Origin: Lomentospora prolificans
Taxonomy: Eukaryota > Ascomycota > Sordariomycetes > Microascales > Microascaceae
Length of the DNA stretch: 64,000 nucleotides
NCBI GenBank assembly: GCA_029532625.1
Contig: JARFXM010000007.1
Location: forward strand, 930,001 to 994,000
Direction: 5' to 3'
Numbering within the stretch: position 1 is the stretch's first letter; every line of letters begins with the position of its first letter. A program made the position numbers and the translations under genes. Positions 60,947 through 64,000 of this stretch are shown in pieces. The notes beneath the pieces were generated by a model, which worked only from the letters and a program-made list of their open reading frames with translations, ran no database searches and was not told the origin of the DNA.

Positions 60947-63555
60947 GCCGAAGAGCACCCTGCCCGAAGCATGCGGGAGTGTTCATATAATCCATCCATC
61001 CACCCGGCGATTTTCAAGTCAGCCGCTAGGATGGGCGGCTTCGAGAATTTGTACCTATACCTTTGTTTTCCTTTTTCTCTATTGCGTTTGTTCGAGGAAA
61101 GAGCGGCGTTATCGAAGACTCATGATGTTGCGCAATTCTCCGAAATAGACTTGGGGTTCAAAATTTTGTCAATGGTTGGTTTTTGTTTTTTCTCCCCTTT
61201 CTCCTTCCCCTTCCCTATTGTTTATTTTTTTGTTCCTAGCAACGATCGAGCGAAGATGGAGACAATCGGAGGAGTTCACTATCGGAGCCGGGATGGGTTT
61301 GTACATAACATTGATTTGAGTTCAGGCAGGCATCTTGGTAGGCAACCCCCCAAAAATACAAAAAAAAAATCCTCACTTGTCTCTTCTTCTCCGCATCGCG
61401 CCAGTGAGTAGCACAGTAGTCTGACTTGGTAATCCATGTGAATATATACTTTCTCTTTACTTCTACTATCAAGCTTTTCTTGATGGCTGCATGGCCGCTA
61501 CCCCCTCGCATTGTGCGTAGAGGAGCACTTTCCCCAACTTGCCCATACATACATAGTCTTGAGATGCCGACGGGTCCACTAATAGGGCTCCGGTGTATTT
61601 TGAGATACTAATCTACTGTTCTCTATCCCTATCCGCTATTACAATGAAGTCATGCCCATTCTCCTTAAGGCTACATGCTATATCCAGGGACCAAACCGTC
61701 TTTCGACTCCAGCTAGCCTAGAACCCGTTTTCCATCCCCGGCCCAGCCAGCCACCAACATAACCCTCAGTAGGCTTGATCAGCCACCGGCAGGAAACTGG
61801 CCCTTTTGATTCCCCAAGCCATACAGCGGTAGCATCCAGTCTCTGCATCCACTGGGACCCCTGAGGGGAAGACCTCATAGATGACTTCTACTAAGCGAAT
61901 AATCGCACCTTGGTTCTCACGCATGGCTTGTCTCTTACGGGTATCCCATCATGTCATTGTCTCCCTCTATGGTCGTATTCTCGCTGAATGACGGAATCTA
62001 ATTGTATGACTCGACTCTACGCCGCGTGGTCTCTCAACTAGTCAAGTTCTCTTATCGTTTCGCAGCTTATTCGTTTAGGACATCAGATCTCTTGACCAGC
62101 ATCAACACAACCCGACCTCTACTGTTGTAGACCGTTGTTATCTGGACTTCGTGGTGCCGAATATCAAGACCAAAGTGAATTAAAGTCGCTAGTCCGGTTC
62201 TTCCTGGACTCCTTCTCAAAGGAGCAACGTAAGAGCTTGAGCTACGCCTAATATTATGCTAGATTACCAGCCTGGGCCATTCTTTGAGATATAGGGAGGC
62301 TGAGGCCCGAACTTCCGTTCTATCAAGTCGGGCTTGTTTCTATTCTACGTTCTAGCAGCTTGATGGGCTTGGTCTTGGTGGTATCGTTCCTGCCGTTACA
62401 GGTCTTTATTGAGGGCATTTCTACAAACGGAAAGCCTTATTTTTTTTTTCTTTTTTTTCAGCTCAACTTCCACTAAGGAGTCAGAATCATTGTCAATTAA
62501 TCCCTTTAAGGAAGTCATCACTCTGGTCCATTAGCGACTCCCACTCAGGATCGTGAGCCGTATATATTAACTCCAGCCCTCGTTTCCTCCTTCCTAAGCA
62601 GCGCCACGTCCATTTATTCATTCTTATTCATTCGGAAGGTTGGGTTGATAGCCCTGGATAGGAAAGATCATGGACCTTTAGATCTGACCATGATTCAGGA
62701 CTCGAATTCAATGAATCACTTAGATCCGTGGCACCGATCACCACGCCCCGATCCTCGATTATATAAAGACCCCTTCTCCAGCCATCCCGGCCCATTCTCT
62801 TCCTCTTCCTCTTCAAACCGAACACACCTCTTGATTCCAACATCTCTAAGGACCAGACTCTATCAAACAGTACAAATTCTATCTTCATCTGACTTGGCCT
62901 ACCTAAGAACCGTAAGCCTGGCCTGATACTATAAATCTTTAAACAACATTACTCTCCCACACAAAACTACCTAGCGAACCCAGTTCCTTTCAAGTAGCAG
63001 GCCTTACTGGAATCGACAACCAGAAACAGCCAAATCTCCCTTACGGTGATACCAGTAAGTTCCAAATTCAGTGGTGCTGGCTTAGTAGTGTGGGTGGTTC
63101 TCCCAGCTTATAGCACAGCCTGCCGCCCGAATCTGCTTACAAGCTGCCTTTTTATGGCAATGTATTCAAATCCTGCTTCACCCTTCACTTGATGGCCCTC
63201 TGGCTTTTCCCCAGCACCCTGAGCGAACTATCTCATGCTCCTTTGTGTGGGTGTAGAGTTTGCCATAGGTTCTTGCTGTTTCCCCTTCCACCTTCCAAAG
63301 TTTGCCTCCTCGCTTTGCTTACTTTATTTGCCGTTATGGTTTCAAGTTTGCCCTCTCCTCTTATTCCTTTTCCCACACTTCTCCTTTTCCCTCTTCTTCC
63401 AATCTCTCTTCTCACCCAGACCCTCCCATCTCATCTCCACTCTCCTGTACCCGACTTCCTTTTCCGCCTCAATTGTTCAACTCCCCACTTTGCCTTCCCT
63501 GATAGTACAGTACACAGGCCGAAGTCCCATCAACTGCTCCTCTAGGACGATCGAT
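60947..63555. other. Intergenic 2.6 kb with a TATA-type promoter
   Basis: The left part is the RNA14 3' flank. Around 62,760 there is TATATAAA followed by a C/T-rich stretch of about 150 bases, which looks like a promoter. The first plausible ATG of a gene downstream is at 63,556. The segment 63,190-63,500 is strongly pyrimidine-rich, as fungal leaders often are. No gene is supported inside the stretch. Confidence 0.45.
62760..62767 (+). promoter_or_regulatory. TATATAAA box
   Basis: TATA-type element followed by a pyrimidine-rich stretch. It lies about 800 bases upstream of the candidate gene start at 63,556, so it would imply a long leader or a leader intron. Confidence 0.35.
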
Positions 63556-64000
63556 ATGGTCGCTCTCCCGGAAGATCTCGTACGCGTCCAGCCACTACGC
63601 ATCGCGTCTTGTTCACGTCCGGCTTCTTGGCTCAACTATGGGAGCTAACTGGTCCTCTTTTCTAGCTCTCGATCGACCGTTCTACGCTTGATTGCTTGAC
63701 ACCAAGCGATACATCATACCAGAAAACAGCTGGAAATTGTCCAATTAGGGTATGTTTTGTTACTGTTTGTTTGTTTCTCTGTATTCCCTCTCAAAGCACT
63801 TGCCACAAGAAGCCTCTGTTGCAACAGCGGTAAGGCTTTCTATTCCCTTGAAGCACTGGGTCACGCATTCAAAGCCGTTTGCATCTCTCTCCTCCCATTC
63901 AGCTCCCTTCCTATCTCATCCCTCTCCTCTCCGTCTCCCCTTACGCGTTCTTCATCACCTCAAACCATCATCGTTCCCAGCTATTAGTTTCTGAGTTGAG
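63556..64000 (+). CDS. Probable 5' end of an unidentified gene, cut by the window edge
   Basis: ATG at 63556 begins an 8-codon exon (63556-63579, MVALPEDL), followed by GTACGC, a GCTAAC branch site and TTTCTAG. Exon 2 (63666-63749) encodes LSIDRSTLDCLTPSDTSYQK and TAGNCPIR and ends at a GTATGT donor. All joins are phase 0. A third small exon from about 63797 (HLPQEASVATA, before GTAAGG) is possible but not secure. The remainder lies beyond the window. I do not recognise the product. Without splicing, the frame stops after 30 codons. Confidence 0.35.

Noticed and set aside
1..64000. CRISPR array, rRNA, intact tRNA, prophage or bacterial operon features
   Set aside because: None seen. Introns, protein families and gene spacing are those of a fungal nuclear chromosome.

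Overview
The window is nuclear DNA from a filamentous ascomycete, most likely Pezizomycotina. The evidence is short GT-AG introns (about 50-130 nt), most with a CTAAC-like branch site near the acceptor; best-match proteins of ascomycete type (Rna14, Tma16, Kes1/Osh4, Gap1-type RasGAP, fungal CorA-like protein, Asf1 with an acidic tail); small secreted cysteine-rich proteins; and a fungal LTR remnant. Base composition is near balanced, with no AT-rich, heavily RIP-mutated tract. I cannot fix the genus.

Layout. 1-11,940: a 12-kb arm with no gene I can support. 11,941-20,016: a conserved housekeeping block with an Osh4/Kes1-type sterol/PI4P transfer protein (+), the mitochondrial matrix protein p32/Mam33 (-), exonuclease 1 (-) and the ribosome-associated protein Tma16 (+). 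22,413-23,177: a mitochondrial Prx5/Ahp1-type peroxiredoxin (-). 24,303-28,209: a secretome patch with two divergently transcribed paralogous six-cysteine secreted proteins of 109 residues each, then a secreted, probably GPI-anchored protein gene broken by one in-frame TAA. 28,736-29,227: one LTR of a retrotransposon (-) carrying five internal tandem repeats. 32,891-34,722: an Ariadne-type RBR ubiquitin ligase (+). 35,471-37,095: a secreted GH43-CBM35 exo-beta-1,3-galactanase (-). 37,096-45,065: a second large gene-poor stretch. 45,066-47,757: a Gap1/GapA-type RasGAP (+). 48,873-51,556: a CorA-like membrane protein (-). 53,567-54,661: histone chaperone Asf1 (-). 57,791-60,946: mRNA 3'-end processing factor Rna14 (+). 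63,556-64,000: the probable 5' end of another gene.

The conserved genes do not form one pathway. They cover lipid transfer, mitochondrial function, DNA repair, chromatin, mRNA processing, Ras signalling and protein turnover, in the usual mixed order of a fungal chromosome. The accessory content (secreted paralog pair, broken GPI gene, LTR, wall/plant-polymer hydrolase) lies between about 24 and 37 kb. All gene models were built by hand from splice sites. Reading-frame sums were checked for each complete model, but no transcript or database evidence was available.
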